Source: Acinetobacter pollinis (GTDB lineage Bacteria; Pseudomonadota; Gammaproteobacteria; Pseudomonadales; Moraxellaceae). From it: a stretch of DNA of 64,000 bases. Below are positions 18,055 through 30,273 of the stretch, in pieces; position 1 is the first letter of the stretch, and the number at the start of each line of letters is the position of its first letter. The stretch lies in NCBI RefSeq assembly GCF_015627175.1, contig NZ_VTDQ01000003.1, positions 62,001 through 126,000 on the forward strand, read 5' to 3'. Both the position numbers and the translations under genes were made by a program. The notes beneath the pieces are model-generated. The model did no database searches, was not told the origin of the DNA, and worked only from the letters and a program-made list of their open reading frames with translations.

Positions 18055-21000
18055 TTATTCTTCTGGTGATTCAGTTGGAGTAACTGCTTTCTTTGGTGGA
18101 CGGCCACGTGGACGACGAGGGCGTACAGCTTTTTCTTTAGCAGTTGCTTTTACTTTTGTTGCTTTTTTCGGTGTTGCTTCGAGGTCATCGGTTACTTCTG
18201 TAGCATCTTCAGTATTTGAAGGTGTCTGTTTATCATCACTTTCTTGAGTAGCTGACTTAGTTGACACTTTCTTTCTTGAAGGTGTTGCAGGCGTTTCATC
18301 TACTTTTTGAGTATCTGATACTTGAGCAACCTCAGGGATAGACACTTGATTTTCTACCACTAGTGGTTGACTACTTGTAACTTCTTCAGAAGGTTGTTCT
18401 GCTACTTTAGAGTCAGAGGAAATGACTTCTTGCTGTTGAGCAGTTTTTTCCTCTTCAATATGTTTTGCTTTAGCCTGTTCCAATGCTTGTTCAGCAGCAA
18501 GTTTTGCTAAACGTCTGCGTTCACGTGGATCATTTGCAACACGAACTTGTTGCGATTTTGGTGGTGTTAACGGAATAACAGCCGCAGGAACTTCCTCTTG
18601 TGTTGCTTGTGTTGGTAATTCAACATCACGCGTCACTGGAGATTTTTCTGCTTCTACAATGGTTTCTGCATTAATCACTGTATTTGCATGCTGTTCAGTA
18701 AACTTCATCAGAGCGCGGTTAAATGTTTGCACTAGACCAAATTGCTCAATGAGCACTGTACAATCTTCACCATACATCTGACGAATTAAGCTGCCTATTG
18801 TATGTTGTGCCAAAGCAGGTATTTGCGTTGGTTTAATTGTGATAGAAGGAGCCGAAGAGTTTGCTTTTTGACCTTTCTGACGGCGACGTGAACGTGGGTC
18901 ATTTGTTGCACGTTTCGGTGTAGTGTCTTTGCTTACCTGAGGGGTAGCTTCTTTAACTTCACGTTCAGCTTCAACTGTTTTTGATGCATCTTGTTTAGTC
19001 TTTTGTGCTACAGGTTGTTGTGACTTAGGTGCAACAGCATTTTTCACTACAGGAGCCGTCTGCTCAGTCTTTGGAGTATTTATTGGCTTCGTAGAAACTT
19101 CTGATGTTTCATTTAAAGCGACAATATTTTTTGTCTCTTTATCAACATTTACGACCAAAGCTGTTGGCATTTCTTCTGAACGCGGTGTATCAATCAAGTC
19201 AACTTTAATATCTTGATTCGATGCTATTTTCGCTGCAACCGTTTTTTCTGATTGTTGCTCAAGCACACTATTATCGCGATGACGGTTTGGTCTGTTTGGT
19301 CGTTGTTGATTACGATCACGACGAGGAACAGTTTGCTGAGGCTCTGACTGATGTACTTGATTCTGAGACTCGGCTTGAGCTTGAGGAGCAGGTGCGTCTT
19401 GTTGTTGCTGACGTTTTTGCTGGCGTTTTAAATCGCGCATTTCTTGACGAGACAGCTGTACCACTTCTTCATGAACCTGATGGTTCGTATTCTGATCATT
19501 GTGATATTCACGTTGATCTTTTTGTTTATGATTGCGTTGCTGTTTCTTATTATTACGCTGAGGTTTATCTTCTTTCTCAACCAATTTTTCCGCTTTTACA
19601 TTGGACGTATTACGCGCCATGTATGCGTTATTGTTGGTGTGTACAACAGCAGGTTCTGCAGTAACTACAGTATTTTGGCTATCAATATTCCCAAACTGTC
19701 CACGGCTGACCGCGCCATTATTGACCATTTCTTCAATTGCGGCAGCTGCATTATGTGCAGTACGAGATTGATCAGTCGTTTGCGCTTGTTTCTGTACAAA
19801 TAAGTTTTCTAACCATGCACATGGGCTATTGCTTTGCGCTGGTGGTACGGCTGGTTGAGATACCTTGTTTTGTACATTTTTCTGTGTATTTTGTTTTTGA
19901 TTATTATTTTTACGTGTGTCAGCCTGTTGAATCGGTTGCTGTTCAACTTCGTCTAAATGCCAGTCAGAAGATTCGTAACCTAACTCTTTTTCTGTAGAGC
20001 GTGTCGCTTCTGTACGCTCATAACTTGTTGGTGCAAAACCTTCTGGATTATATTGAATTTCGTAATGTGGTGTTTCTAAATGTGGGTGTGGCAATACAGT
20101 AATACGAACATTCGAAGTTTGCTCTAAGTAAACAAGGCTATGGCGTTTCTCATTGAGAAGGAATGCTGCAATTTCTACAGGAACCTCAATTTGAACTTCA
20201 CCTTGACGCTCTTGTAAAGCAATTTCTTCTACACGGCGCATAATTGATAGGGAAAGCGAACGAACATCGCGAACCATACCTGTACCATGGCAACGTGGGC
20301 AAACATAACCTGTTGCTTCTTCTAAAGAAGGACGTAAGCGTTGACGGCTCATTTCCATAAGGCCAAAACGTGATAGTTGACCAAATTGGATGCGTGCACG
20401 ATCACTTTGTGTTGCATCGCGTAGTTTTGCCTCTACCATACGCTGGTTGCGTTCTTTACCCATATCGATGAAGTCGATAACAACCAAACCACCAATATCT
20501 CTTAAACGAAGTTGACGTGAAATTTCTTCAGCAGCTTCTAAGTTGGTATTGAGAGCAGTATCTTCTACATCTTGTCCACGTGTAGATTTAGCCGAGTTAA
20601 TATCAATAGAGACGAGTGCTTCTGTTTGGTCAATAACAATAGACCCACCAGATGGAAGTTTTACTTCACGTTCATATGCCGTTTGAATTTGGCTTTCTAT
20701 GCCAAAGTGAGCAAAGAGCGGCTCATTAAGTGTATATGTTTTTAACTTTTCTAACTGACGAGGCATAACAACTTTAACGAAATTATATGCTTCATTAAAT
20801 GCTTGTTCATTGTCGATGAGAATTTCAGACACATCATCACGTAAGTAATCGCGAATTGCACGTGTAACAACACCTGCTTCTTGATGTACTAACATTGGAG
20901 ACGGACCAGAACTTGCAGTATTTTGAATTTGAGCCCATAGGTCTAAAAGATGCTGTAAATCTAGTTGTAATTCTTCTTGACTGCGACCAATGCCTGCTGT

Positions 21001-21501
21001 TCTAACAATAACACTCATACCGCGAGGCATATTTAAAGATGAGAGCATCTCTTTGAGTTCTTCGCGTACAGCACCTGAAATTTGACGGCTAATGCCACCA
21101 CCTTTAGGGTTATTTGGCATGAGTACCAAGTAGCGTCCCGCTAGGGAAATATATGTAGAAAGTGCAGCACCTTTATTGCCTCGTTCTTCTTTTTCAACTT
21201 GGACTAAAAGTTCTGTACCTTCTGTAATGAGCTCTCGAATGTTTGAGCTGTCACGAGCATCTGCATTTAAATAGCTACGTGCGATCTCACGCATGGATAA
21301 GAAGCCTTGACGTTGAGCACCATACTCTACAAATACAGCTTCTAAAGAAGGTTCGACACGAGTGACATGACCTTTATATATATTTGATTTTTTTTGCTCT
21401 CTGGTACGGTTTTCAAGGTCAAAGTCATATAGACGCTGACCTGTAGTGAGTGCAACACGGACTTCTTCGGCATGTGTTGCATTGATCAACATACGTTTCA
21501 T
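18055..21501 (-). CDS. rne: Ribonuclease E
   Basis: The N-terminal half is the catalytic domain: [18 protein letters not shown] start, S1 domain (about residues 35-120), DNase-I-like subdomain with the metal-binding Asp residues in [10 protein letters not shown] (about 300) and VVIDFIDM (about 343), and the Zn-link CPRCHGTG (about 400). It cleaves single-stranded AU-rich RNA at 5'-monophosphate ends and scaffolds the degradosome. Residues 520-1148 are a long disordered tail rich in Gln, Asn, Lys and Arg. It contains one hydrophobic island ([10 protein letters not shown], about 560) that may be the membrane anchor, two NDPR-x-RRR motifs, and a basic C-terminal [12 protein letters not shown] (AT-hook-like). 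The start at 21501 is chosen over 21519 because it matches the universal RNase E N-terminus. A long leader (21502-22222) precedes it, as expected for autoregulation. Confidence 0.97.
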   Translation of the reverse strand: MKRMLINATHAEEVRVALTTGQRLYDFDLENRTREQKKSNIYKGHVTRVEPSLEAVFVEYGAQRQGFLSMREIARSYLNADARDSSNIRELITEGTELLVQVEKEERGNKGAALSTYISLAGRYLVLMPNNPKGGGISRQISGAVREELKEMLSSLNMPRGMSVIVRTAGIGRSQEELQLDLQHLLDLWAQIQNTASSGPSPMLVHQEAGVVTRAIRDYLRDDVSEILIDNEQAFNEAYNFVKVVMPRQLEKLKTYTLNEPLFAHFGIESQIQTAYEREVKLPSGGSIVIDQTEALVSIDINSAKSTRGQDVEDTALNTNLEAAEEISRQLRLRDIGGLVVIDFIDMGKERNQRMVEAKLRDATQSDRARIQFGQLSRFGLMEMSRQRLRPSLEEATGYVCPRCHGTGMVRDVRSLSLSIMRRVEEIALQERQGEVQIEVPVEIAAFLLNEKRHSLVYLEQTSNVRITVLPHPHLETPHYEIQYNPEGFAPTSYERTEATRSTEKELGYESSDWHLDEVEQQPIQQADTRKNNNQKQNTQKNVQNKVSQPAVPPAQSNSPCAWLENLFVQKQAQTTDQSRTAHNAAAAIEEMVNNGAVSRGQFGNIDSQNTVVTAEPAVVHTNNNAYMARNTSNVKAEKLVEKEDKPQRNNKKQQRNHKQKDQREYHNDQNTNHQVHEEVVQLSRQEMRDLKRQQKRQQQQDAPAPQAQAESQNQVHQSEPQQTVPRRDRNQQRPNRPNRHRDNSVLEQQSEKTVAAKIASNQDIKVDLIDTPRSEEMPTALVVNVDKETKNIVALNETSEVSTKPINTPKTEQTAPVVKNAVAPKSQQPVAQKTKQDASKTVEAEREVKEATPQVSKDTTPKRATNDPRSRRRQKGQKANSSAPSITIKPTQIPALAQHTIGSLIRQMYGEDCTVLIEQFGLVQTFNRALMKFTEQHANTVINAETIVEAEKSPVTRDVELPTQATQEEVPAAVIPLTPPKSQQVRVANDPRERRRLAKLAAEQALEQAKAKHIEEEKTAQQQEVISSDSKVAEQPSEEVTSSQPLVVENQVSIPEVAQVSDTQKVDETPATPSRKKVSTKSATQESDDKQTPSNTEDATEVTDDLEATPKKATKVKATAKEKAVRPRRPRGRPPKKAVTPTESPEE

Positions 21502-22222
21502 GGGTAAATACCTAATCATTGAAACATAACGATAAGCCAGTCTATGTAGTGCAGTGAGGATGTAGAGAATAAAAATGTCTGGTTGTGAGACAGATATAGG
21601 TAGGCACTTAAATTCAAGTGGATTTTATTCTCTTTTAATCTTTCAAACTGCGCGTATATCCTTGACTAAAACACCTAAACTTTATCAGTACATTTGTTGT
21701 ATTGTAAAAATCACTTTGACTATAGTGAAGCGTATTCGTCCTTGTGAGGCGTTCAATACGGAATGTTCATCGTATTAAGGCTATCTACTACAGTATTTCA
21801 ATACACCAAATGTTTAAGCCTGAATAACGTTCAGGAAGCGACTTATCCGATGTGTTTCAGTTTACATTAATAAACCAATCGAAATTGGCAACAAATCTTT
21901 TTGGGGTAGACTATTTTGTATGCAAAAGCAATATTTCACGCGATAGTCTACTGTTTTGCCGATATAATAACGCCTTTGGCATCGGCATATTCTTTTAGGA
22001 CCACTCCGAGCTTATAATGAAAATGCTTGAACTGTATGATTTATCCATTTGAATGTTGGATATTTTTTGTTCAGCATCTCATTTACGGCGGTATCCGAGC
22101 GCTGACTATATCAAACCTTGGGGCATCTGCCTATGGGTTTAGCAGATGTTTATTGTGAAATAATCTTTCTAAGTGGTCATATTTTACGCAAAATTGTTAA
22201 ATAAAGGTTTAAAAATAGTTGT
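21502..22222 (-). promoter_or_regulatory. Structured rne leader / divergent rne-rluC region
   Basis: The 720 bases between rne and rluC hold no convincing gene. In E. coli the same divergent spacing contains a long rne 5' UTR through which RNase E controls its own mRNA. Here I see three inverted repeats: GTAGACTAT/ATAGTCTAC (21906-21914 and 21943-21951, perfect, 28-base loop), TGCCGAT/ATCGGCA (21957-21963 and 21981-21987) and CATCTGC/GCAGATG (22124-22130 and 22142-22148, 11-base loop). They could form hairpins in the rne leader RNA. I could not place the promoter with confidence. Confidence 0.65.
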
Positions 22223-23152
22223 ATGAATTCCAATCAGCAATGGCAAAGTGTCACTTGGTTTGAAGTTGATGAAAATCAAATTGATCAGCGTATCGATAAT
22301 TTTCTTTTTTCACGTTTAAAAGGTGTCCCTAAAAGTAGGATTTATCGTTTAATTCGTGAAGGGCAAGTACGTGTAAACAAAAAGCGTGTAAAAGCGGAGA
22401 GTCGACTAAGTTTAGGCGATCAGATTCGAGTGGCTCCTATCCGCTACGAACAAAAGCAAGAGACAGATATTCCGATGAGTGACCAAGTTGCTCAGGGTTT
22501 GCTTAATCGTATTGTATACGAAGATGAAGGTTTAATTGTTATCAATAAACCCTCTGGGATTGCGGTACATGGTGGGAGTGGTATTGCATATGGTCTAATT
22601 GAGGCTTTGCGTTCAGCAACAGGGAAAAAGTACCTAGAGTTGGTTCATCGTATAGACCGAGATACGTCTGGGTTAGTGATGGTGAGTAAAAAACGAAGTG
22701 TCTTGAAAGTACTTCAAGATTTATTGCGTCAGCATAAAATACAAAAAACGTATGCTGCGATTGTAAAAGGTCAGGTCAGTCTAGATGAACAACGTATTAA
22801 TGCACCTTTATTACGTTATGAGCTTTCTAATGGAGAAAGACGTGTCAGAGTAAGTAAAGATGGTAAGGCGAGTGAAACAATTTGGACGGTAAAACAACGT
22901 TTTAAAGCGGCGACATTGGTGTATGCATCGCCGTTATCTGGCCGTACGCATCAAATTCGTGTACATGGGCTAAGTATTGGGCATCCCTTGTTAGGGGACG
23001 ATAAGTATGGGCATAATGTATCTGATCAGGGTATTGTTGCGAGAAGATTATGCTTGCATGCGATGCGCTTAAATATTCCAAATTATCCTGTAATTGAGGC
23101 ACCATTGCCAGAGGATATGCAGGATGTATTAACTTCACTGAGTAAAGAATAA
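22223..23152 (+). CDS. rluC: 23S rRNA pseudouridine(955/2504/2580) synthase
   Basis: The 309-residue protein has an N-terminal S4 RNA-binding domain (IDNFLFSRLKGVPKSRIYRL...GQVRVNKKRVKA) and the RluA-family catalytic domain with LVHRIDRDTSGLVMV, where the Asp of RxDxxTSG is the catalytic residue. C-terminal GRTHQIRVHG completes the fold. The location divergent from rne is the same as in E. coli and supports RluC rather than RluD or RluA. It modifies helices of 23S rRNA. The HAD phosphatase gene follows after five bases, as in many gammaproteobacteria. Confidence 0.93.
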   Translation: MNSNQQWQSVTWFEVDENQIDQRIDNFLFSRLKGVPKSRIYRLIREGQVRVNKKRVKAESRLSLGDQIRVAPIRYEQKQETDIPMSDQVAQGLLNRIVYEDEGLIVINKPSGIAVHGGSGIAYGLIEALRSATGKKYLELVHRIDRDTSGLVMVSKKRSVLKVLQDLLRQHKIQKTYAAIVKGQVSLDEQRINAPLLRYELSNGERRVRVSKDGKASETIWTVKQRFKAATLVYASPLSGRTHQIRVHGLSIGHPLLGDDKYGHNVSDQGIVARRLCLHAMRLNIPNYPVIEAPLPEDMQDVLTSLSKE

Positions 23153-23157
23153 CAAAT

Positions 23158-23805
23158 ATGGAAAAAGCGAAACTCGTTGTATTTGATTGGGATGGTACGC
23201 TATTTAATTCAATTGGTCAGATTGTAGATAGTTTACTTTATGCTGCCCGAAAATATCATCAGCCTTTAACTGCAGATGAAGGGAAAGATATTATTGGGTT
23301 AGGCTTGCCTGAGGTAATGCAACGCTTGTTTCCAACTGTACCAGAATTGCATGAAGATATCTTAAATGCTTATGCAGAACACTATGTTTTATCTTCTGAG
23401 AGTGATTCGTGGTTTGAGGGCGTATCAGAGATGTTGACGGCTCTACAGCTAAAAGGTGTGATACTTGCTGTAGCTACTGGAAAAAGTAGGCGAGGTCTTG
23501 ATCGTGTATTGCTTAAAACAGGGAGTAATGATCTGTTTGAAATTACACGAGCAGCAAGTGAAACAAAATCTAAGCCAAATCCATTAATGCTTCAAGAAAT
23601 TCTAGAACATACACAAATTCCTGTTCATGAAGCAATTATGGTAGGTGACACAAGTTATGATTTAGAAATGGCATCAAATATTAAGATGCCATCTATTGGT
23701 GTGACTTATGGTGTGCATTCAGAAGATATTCTAATGAATTACAATCCACTTTGTGTTGTAAATAGTATTGATGAGCTGACAGAAAAGCTATTGGCCTATA
23801 CTTAA
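23158..23805 (+). CDS. HAD-IA family phosphatase (phosphoglycolate phosphatase-like)
   Basis: The 215-residue protein carries all four HAD motifs: VFDWDGTLFNS (nucleophile Asp), VATGKSRRG (motif II), the Lys of KSKPNP (motif III) and MVGDTSYDLEMA (motif IV). The cap is of the small helical C1 type, as in Gph and PgmB. It lies five bases after rluC and is very probably translated from the same mRNA, an association seen in other gammaproteobacteria. Substrate is a small phosphorylated metabolite, not further defined. Confidence 0.88.
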   Translation: MEKAKLVVFDWDGTLFNSIGQIVDSLLYAARKYHQPLTADEGKDIIGLGLPEVMQRLFPTVPELHEDILNAYAEHYVLSSESDSWFEGVSEMLTALQLKGVILAVATGKSRRGLDRVLLKTGSNDLFEITRAASETKSKPNPLMLQEILEHTQIPVHEAIMVGDTSYDLEMASNIKMPSIGVTYGVHSEDILMNYNPLCVVNSIDELTEKLLAYT

Positions 23806-23813
23806 GTAAAGGT

Positions 23814-23850
23814 ATAAGGTATTTGTGTATTGGGAGATCAAATACCTTAT
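23814..23850. terminator. Bidirectional terminator between the HAD and LysR genes
   Basis: ATAAGGTATTTG and CAAATACCTTAT form a 12-bp perfect stem with a 13-base loop, followed by TTTATTT on the plus strand and TTATACC on the other. It lies between the rluC-HAD operon and the convergent LysR gene. Confidence 0.7.
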
Positions 23851-23855
23851 TTTAT

Positions 23856-24752
23856 TTAATCGTTTGAAAGTTCAAAAAAGGTTTGCATCATATCGAGTAA
23901 GCTTTTTAGCGCAATTGATGTGTTTTCTTTTTTATAGCTCATAATAATGTCGAGTGTAGGTAAGTCTTTTTCTAATGCACGAATAGCAAGGTTGGGTAAG
24001 CTACTAAATGGATCTACATATTTTGGTAGAATTGAACAACCTTTATTTGCATTAATGAGTGAGAGTGTATCTACAATCGTTGTAGAGTGCTCTGTAACGT
24101 TTAAGCGAATATTGTGTTGTTTAACAAAGTGATTTACAGCTTGGTTCATAATATTGAACGTCGATGTTGTTGGAGCAATAAAGCTTAAATCTTCAAGCGC
24201 TTTTAATGGAATTTTTTCGAGTTCTGCAAGAGGGTGTTTTTTCGGTAAGATCAATGCAAGTTCATCTTTAAAAATAATTTTATCTTCAATTTTTGCATCA
24301 TTTACTTTCTGGCGACTAAAGATAATATCTAGTTCACCTTTCTTAAGCGCTTTGTGCTGTTCAAAGTCATCTAGTATTTGTAATTCTATTTTAAAATTTG
24401 GGTACTGCACACGAAAATGAGGGAGAATTTTTGGGAGAATACGTATTTCTGCTGCCGTAATAAAACCAATACGTAAAATATGCTGTTTAGATAAGTGAAC
24501 CTGCCGAGCCATTTGAACTGCTTTATCTGCTTGAGCCATGGTCAAGCGTGCTTGTTCTAAAAAAACAACCCCTTCTTCAGTTAGCTCCACTTTGCGTTTT
24601 GTACGATTAAATAAGCGTACCCCAATTTCTTCTTCTAAATCTTTAATTTGTTGGCTTAGGGAAGGTTGAGCGGTATAAAGTCGTAAAGCAGCTTTACTAA
24701 AGTTTAATTCTTCTGCAACTGTTATAAAGTATCTAAGGTGGCGCAATTCCAT
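23856..24752 (-). CDS. LysR-family transcriptional regulator (HcaR/CatM-like)
   Basis: The N-terminal HTH (MELRHLRYFITVAEELNFS...AQPSLSQQIKDLEEEIG) is classic LysR, closest in wording to HcaR/BenM/CatM regulators that respond to aromatic compounds. Residues 90-298 form the periplasmic-binding-protein-like effector domain. It points away from the MerR remnant and MBL gene upstream (352 bases), so its own target could be itself or that region. Regulated pathway is unknown. Confidence 0.85.
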   Translation of the reverse strand: MELRHLRYFITVAEELNFSKAALRLYTAQPSLSQQIKDLEEEIGVRLFNRTKRKVELTEEGVVFLEQARLTMAQADKAVQMARQVHLSKQHILRIGFITAAEIRILPKILPHFRVQYPNFKIELQILDDFEQHKALKKGELDIIFSRQKVNDAKIEDKIIFKDELALILPKKHPLAELEKIPLKALEDLSFIAPTTSTFNIMNQAVNHFVKQHNIRLNVTEHSTTIVDTLSLINANKGCSILPKYVDPFSSLPNLAIRALEKDLPTLDIIMSYKKENTSIALKSLLDMMQTFFELSND

Positions 24753-24937
24753 GAGATTGACCTGAGTGTTTTGTTATTAAATTAAATACTTAGTATAGTC
24801 TAAACATTTTAAATTTAAACTAGAAAAATAAGAAATTCTTTGAAAAATACCATTTTTTTTAGTAGGTTTTTTATATAAAAGAAATGAAAAAAATCAGGTA
24901 TCTTATTTGAAATTAGAGACTTAATTGGATGGGGTAA
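24753..24937. other. AT-rich promoter region of the LysR gene
   Basis: These 185 bases before the LysR start, together with the decayed reading frames from 24938 onward, make a 352-base region without an intact gene. I see AT-rich DNA with T-runs and no clear operator or RNA gene. Confidence 0.4.
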
Positions 24938-25104
24938 ATGATGACCTTTTATGTTAAAGATGTAGCAAAAATGTACCAGATATAAAATGTGCATATAAAA
25001 CGAAATATGAGAGTGATATGATGCGTTTACGAAAAATGTAACATGACTTTGTGTTTAACATTCAGACTATTGAGAATATCGTATAAAAATATAAAGAAGA
25101 AGGT
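24938..25104 (+). pseudogene. Remnant of a MerR-family-like regulator gene
   Basis: A good ribosome binding site (GGATGGGG, 24927-24934) precedes ATGATG at 24938, which opens MMTFYVKDVAKMYQI and then stops at 24983. In another frame from about 24979 the sequence reads KCAYKTKYESDMMRLRKM, a stop, HDFVFNIQTIENIV, a stop, then KYKEEG, and this frame runs directly into the MBL gene start. 'YVKDVAKMY' resembles the first helix of MerR HTH domains, and 'D..RLRKM..DF.FNIQTIENI..KYKEE' resembles the helix-dimer region ('D..RL.FI....GFSL..I...L..Y'). The gap of about 25 residues and the frame change fit a deletion plus point decay. The MerR assignment is by pattern only. Confidence 0.5.
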
Positions 25105-26157
25105 ATGACTAAATCTACGCCATTGCATTATCAGCTTTCTAATAAGAACTGTTGGTCTCATACGTTAATAAAGCCTGATCAGCATTTTGACCACTCTCCA
25201 AATTATCATGATGGTCGTTTTCATAATGAACATACGTCAGACAGAAAGGCAAATAAATTTAAAATATTTAAATGGCTCATGGGGCGTAACGGTAAATCTT
25301 GGAATATTGATGTCGATCGTGAGTTTGAAAGAGTATTAGCACAATCTGCAAATATGCAGCCTATTCAATCCAATACAGATCCGAAACAATGGAAAGTATG
25401 GTTTATTGGTCATGCAACTGCATTGATTAAAATTGGAGCACATAATTTTCTAACTGACCCCGTATGGTCAGAATATGCAGGCCCGAAGACGGGAACAGGT
25501 CCTCGTCGCGTTTGTCCAGCAGGCGTGGCATTAGAGAATTTACCCCCAATTCATGGGGTGCTGCTCAGTCATAACCATTATGACCATATGGACATAGCAA
25601 CTCTAGAGTGGTTGCATGATAAGTTTCAAATGCCGATCTATACCGGTCTAGGTAATAGTTATTATTTGCCTAAACACCTTCATGTGATTGAGTTAGATTG
25701 GTGGCAGTCTGCTTATTTAGATGACTTTGAAATTGTATATACACCTGCACAACATGGTTCAGGTCGTGGTCTACGTGACCAAAACCGAGCGTTGTGGGGA
25801 AGTTTTTGTCTTCGTAAAGATGAGCAATATGTTTACTTTGCAGGGGACACAGGCTATTCAACACACTTTAAAGAAATTCATGCGAAATATGGTGCGCCCC
25901 GTGTTGCACTTTTACCTATTGGCGCGTATGAACCAAGACCATTAATGAAATATGTGCATATGAATCCTTACGATGCATTAAAAGCACATATGGATTTGCA
26001 AGCTCAACGTTCGATAGCCATTCATTATAGGACTTTTCAGCTTACAGATGAAGGCAGAGATCAGCCAGAGCAGGTGCTTGAACACGCGATTGAACATGCA
26101 TCTAAGTTAATGAATCCTTTTTATTGTATTCATGAAGGAAAAAAACTCATTGTTTAA
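25105..26157 (+). CDS. MBL-fold metallo-hydrolase, NAPE-PLD/UlaG-like
   Basis: The 350-residue protein has the metallo-beta-lactamase zinc motif LLSHNHYDHMD (HxHxDH), a preceding FLTDPVWSEYAGP (Asp of motif I), YTPAQHGSGRG (third His motif), YFAGDTGYS (bridging Asp) and IAIHYRTF (last His). This set and the N-terminal extension of about 90 residues match the N-acyl-phosphatidylethanolamine phospholipase D-like / lactamase_B_2 group. Probable activity is phosphodiester or lactone hydrolysis with two zinc ions; the true substrate is unknown. It is single-gene, with AAGAAGG just before the ATG, and is preceded by the MerR remnant. Confidence 0.85.
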   Translation: MTKSTPLHYQLSNKNCWSHTLIKPDQHFDHSPNYHDGRFHNEHTSDRKANKFKIFKWLMGRNGKSWNIDVDREFERVLAQSANMQPIQSNTDPKQWKVWFIGHATALIKIGAHNFLTDPVWSEYAGPKTGTGPRRVCPAGVALENLPPIHGVLLSHNHYDHMDIATLEWLHDKFQMPIYTGLGNSYYLPKHLHVIELDWWQSAYLDDFEIVYTPAQHGSGRGLRDQNRALWGSFCLRKDEQYVYFAGDTGYSTHFKEIHAKYGAPRVALLPIGAYEPRPLMKYVHMNPYDALKAHMDLQAQRSIAIHYRTFQLTDEGRDQPEQVLEHAIEHASKLMNPFYCIHEGKKLIV

Positions 26158-26188
26158 AAAAAAGCCTATCTTAAAGATAGGCTTTTTT
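26158..26188. terminator. Bidirectional intrinsic terminator
   Basis: AAAAAAGCCTATC and GATAGGCTTTTTT form a 13-bp stem with a TTAAA loop between the convergent MBL and catalase genes. Confidence 0.85.
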
Positions 26189-26201
26189 AATAGCGAATGG
26201 G

Positions 26202-27719
26202 TTATTCAGGATGTCCACTATTTTGTTCTTCGATGTGTCCATCTTGTTGTTGATATGAGCTGTGACCACTTTCATGTAAAGCTTTGCGAACACCTGCTTC
26301 ATAATCAGGGTGAATACGATTAAAGTGCACAAGCTGACGCTCAATAATTTCTTTAGGTACGCCTTGCATTGCATCGGCAATGTTACTAAATAGACGACTC
26401 TTTTCGCCTTCATCAAAGATATTAAATAGCGCTGTAACTTGAACGTAATCGTTGTTACCTTCATCTTCACGGTGGTTAAAGCGATCAACTATGCTTGAGT
26501 CAAGTTTTAGAGGTGGTTCTTTAACTTCTGGGTTTTCAACTGGCCCACCAAATGAGTTTGGTTCATAGTATGCATCTGGATTTGGAAAATGCTCCTGAAC
26601 ATTCATTTGACCATCTTTATGGTAGTGATGAACAGGGCAAATAGGTCGGTTTACAGGAATGTTTTCGTAGTGTGTACCTAAACGATAGCGATGAGCATCT
26701 GCATAGCTGAAAACACGTGCTTGTAGTACTTTGTCTAGTGAAAATCCAATTCCTGGAACGGCATTTGATGGAGAAAATGCTGCTTGCTCGATTTGGGCAA
26801 AGTAGTTTTCTGGATTATGGTTAAGCTCTAACACCCCAATTTCGATAGGTGGGTAGTCTGCATGTGGCCATACTTTGGTAAGATCAAATGGATTATATGG
26901 TGTTTTTTCTGCCTCTAGCTCTGGCATAATTTGAACTTGTACTGTCCATTTAGGAAAGTCACCATTTTCAATACTGTAGTATAAATCTTCTTGTGTTGTT
27001 TCGCGGCTTTCACCCACTTTTTGTTGGCCTTCAGGATTTGTCCAATGGCGATGACCTTGTTGTGTTTTAAAGTGGAATTTTACCCAGAAACGTTCGCCTT
27101 GCTCATTCCAAAAAGAATAAGTATGTGAGCCATAACCGTTCATGTGTCGAACATCGGTAGGTAAGCCACGGTCTGACATTAAAATAGTAACTTGGTGCAG
27201 GCTCTCAGGGGATTGTGACCAGAAGTCCCACATTGCTGTTGGTGAGCGTAGGTTTGTACGTGGATGACGTTTTTGTGTATGAATAAAGTCTGGAAACTTT
27301 AGTGGGTCACGAACAAAGAAAACGGGTGTGTTGTTTCCTACAAGATCCCAGTTTCCTTCTTCTGTATAGAACTTTAAAGAAAAACCACGAACATCACGCT
27401 CTGCGTCTGCAGCACCCATTTCTCCAGCAACTGTAGAGAAACGTGCAAGCATTTTTGTTTCTTTTCCAACACCGTTAAATATTTTTGCACGTGTATATTC
27501 AGAAAGGTCTTTTGTCAGTTTAAATGTACCAAAAGCACCCCAACCTTTTGCATGTACAGTACGTTCAGGAATACGCTCTCTGTTTTGGTGTGCTAACTTT
27601 TCAATGAGTTGCCAATCTTGTAACAGTAAAGGACCTCTAGGACCAACAGATAGGCTGTTTTGGTTATCAGCAACTGGTGAGCCCGCTGTTGTCGTTTGAT
27701 GATATGGGCATTTGCTCAT
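26202..27719 (-). CDS. Monofunctional haem catalase (small-subunit, clade 3 type)
   Basis: The 505-residue protein has the catalytic His in [13 protein letters not shown], the distal-side motif [21 protein letters not shown], the active-site Asn in [14 protein letters not shown], and the proximal haem Tyr in [14 protein letters not shown]. The length marks a small-subunit enzyme, like KatA, rather than the 750-residue KatE with a flavodoxin-like tail. It decomposes H2O2 in the cytoplasm. Start is supported by AGGAG eight bases upstream. The C-terminus is Gln/His/Glu rich ([19 protein letters not shown]). It is divergent from katG, so two peroxide-removing systems share one 320-base control region. 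Confidence 0.93.
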   Translation of the reverse strand: MSKCPYHQTTTAGSPVADNQNSLSVGPRGPLLLQDWQLIEKLAHQNRERIPERTVHAKGWGAFGTFKLTKDLSEYTRAKIFNGVGKETKMLARFSTVAGEMGAADAERDVRGFSLKFYTEEGNWDLVGNNTPVFFVRDPLKFPDFIHTQKRHPRTNLRSPTAMWDFWSQSPESLHQVTILMSDRGLPTDVRHMNGYGSHTYSFWNEQGERFWVKFHFKTQQGHRHWTNPEGQQKVGESRETTQEDLYYSIENGDFPKWTVQVQIMPELEAEKTPYNPFDLTKVWPHADYPPIEIGVLELNHNPENYFAQIEQAAFSPSNAVPGIGFSLDKVLQARVFSYADAHRYRLGTHYENIPVNRPICPVHHYHKDGQMNVQEHFPNPDAYYEPNSFGGPVENPEVKEPPLKLDSSIVDRFNHREDEGNNDYVQVTALFNIFDEGEKSRLFSNIADAMQGVPKEIIERQLVHFNRIHPDYEAGVRKALHESGHSSYQQQDGHIEEQNSGHPE

Positions 27720-30226
<2,507 letters not shown>

Positions 30227-30238
30227 GGTATAAACGCT

Positions 30239-30270
30239 AAAAAAGACCTCGCTGATGCGGGGTCTTTTTT
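30239..30270. terminator. Bidirectional terminator between katG and ptsP
   Basis: AAAAAGACC and GGTCTTTTTT with an inner CGC/GCG pair form a hairpin between the convergent katG and ptsP genes. Confidence 0.85.
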
Positions 30271-30273
30271 TAA

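Noticed and set aside
19221..19997. Long open frames on the plus strand inside rne
   Set aside because: They are shadows of the repetitive Gln/Asn/Lys-rich tail of RNase E on the other strand.
21575..21778. Possible small gene of 67 residues on the plus strand in the rne leader
   Set aside because: No ribosome binding site, no recognisable product and it lies in the leader region of rne.
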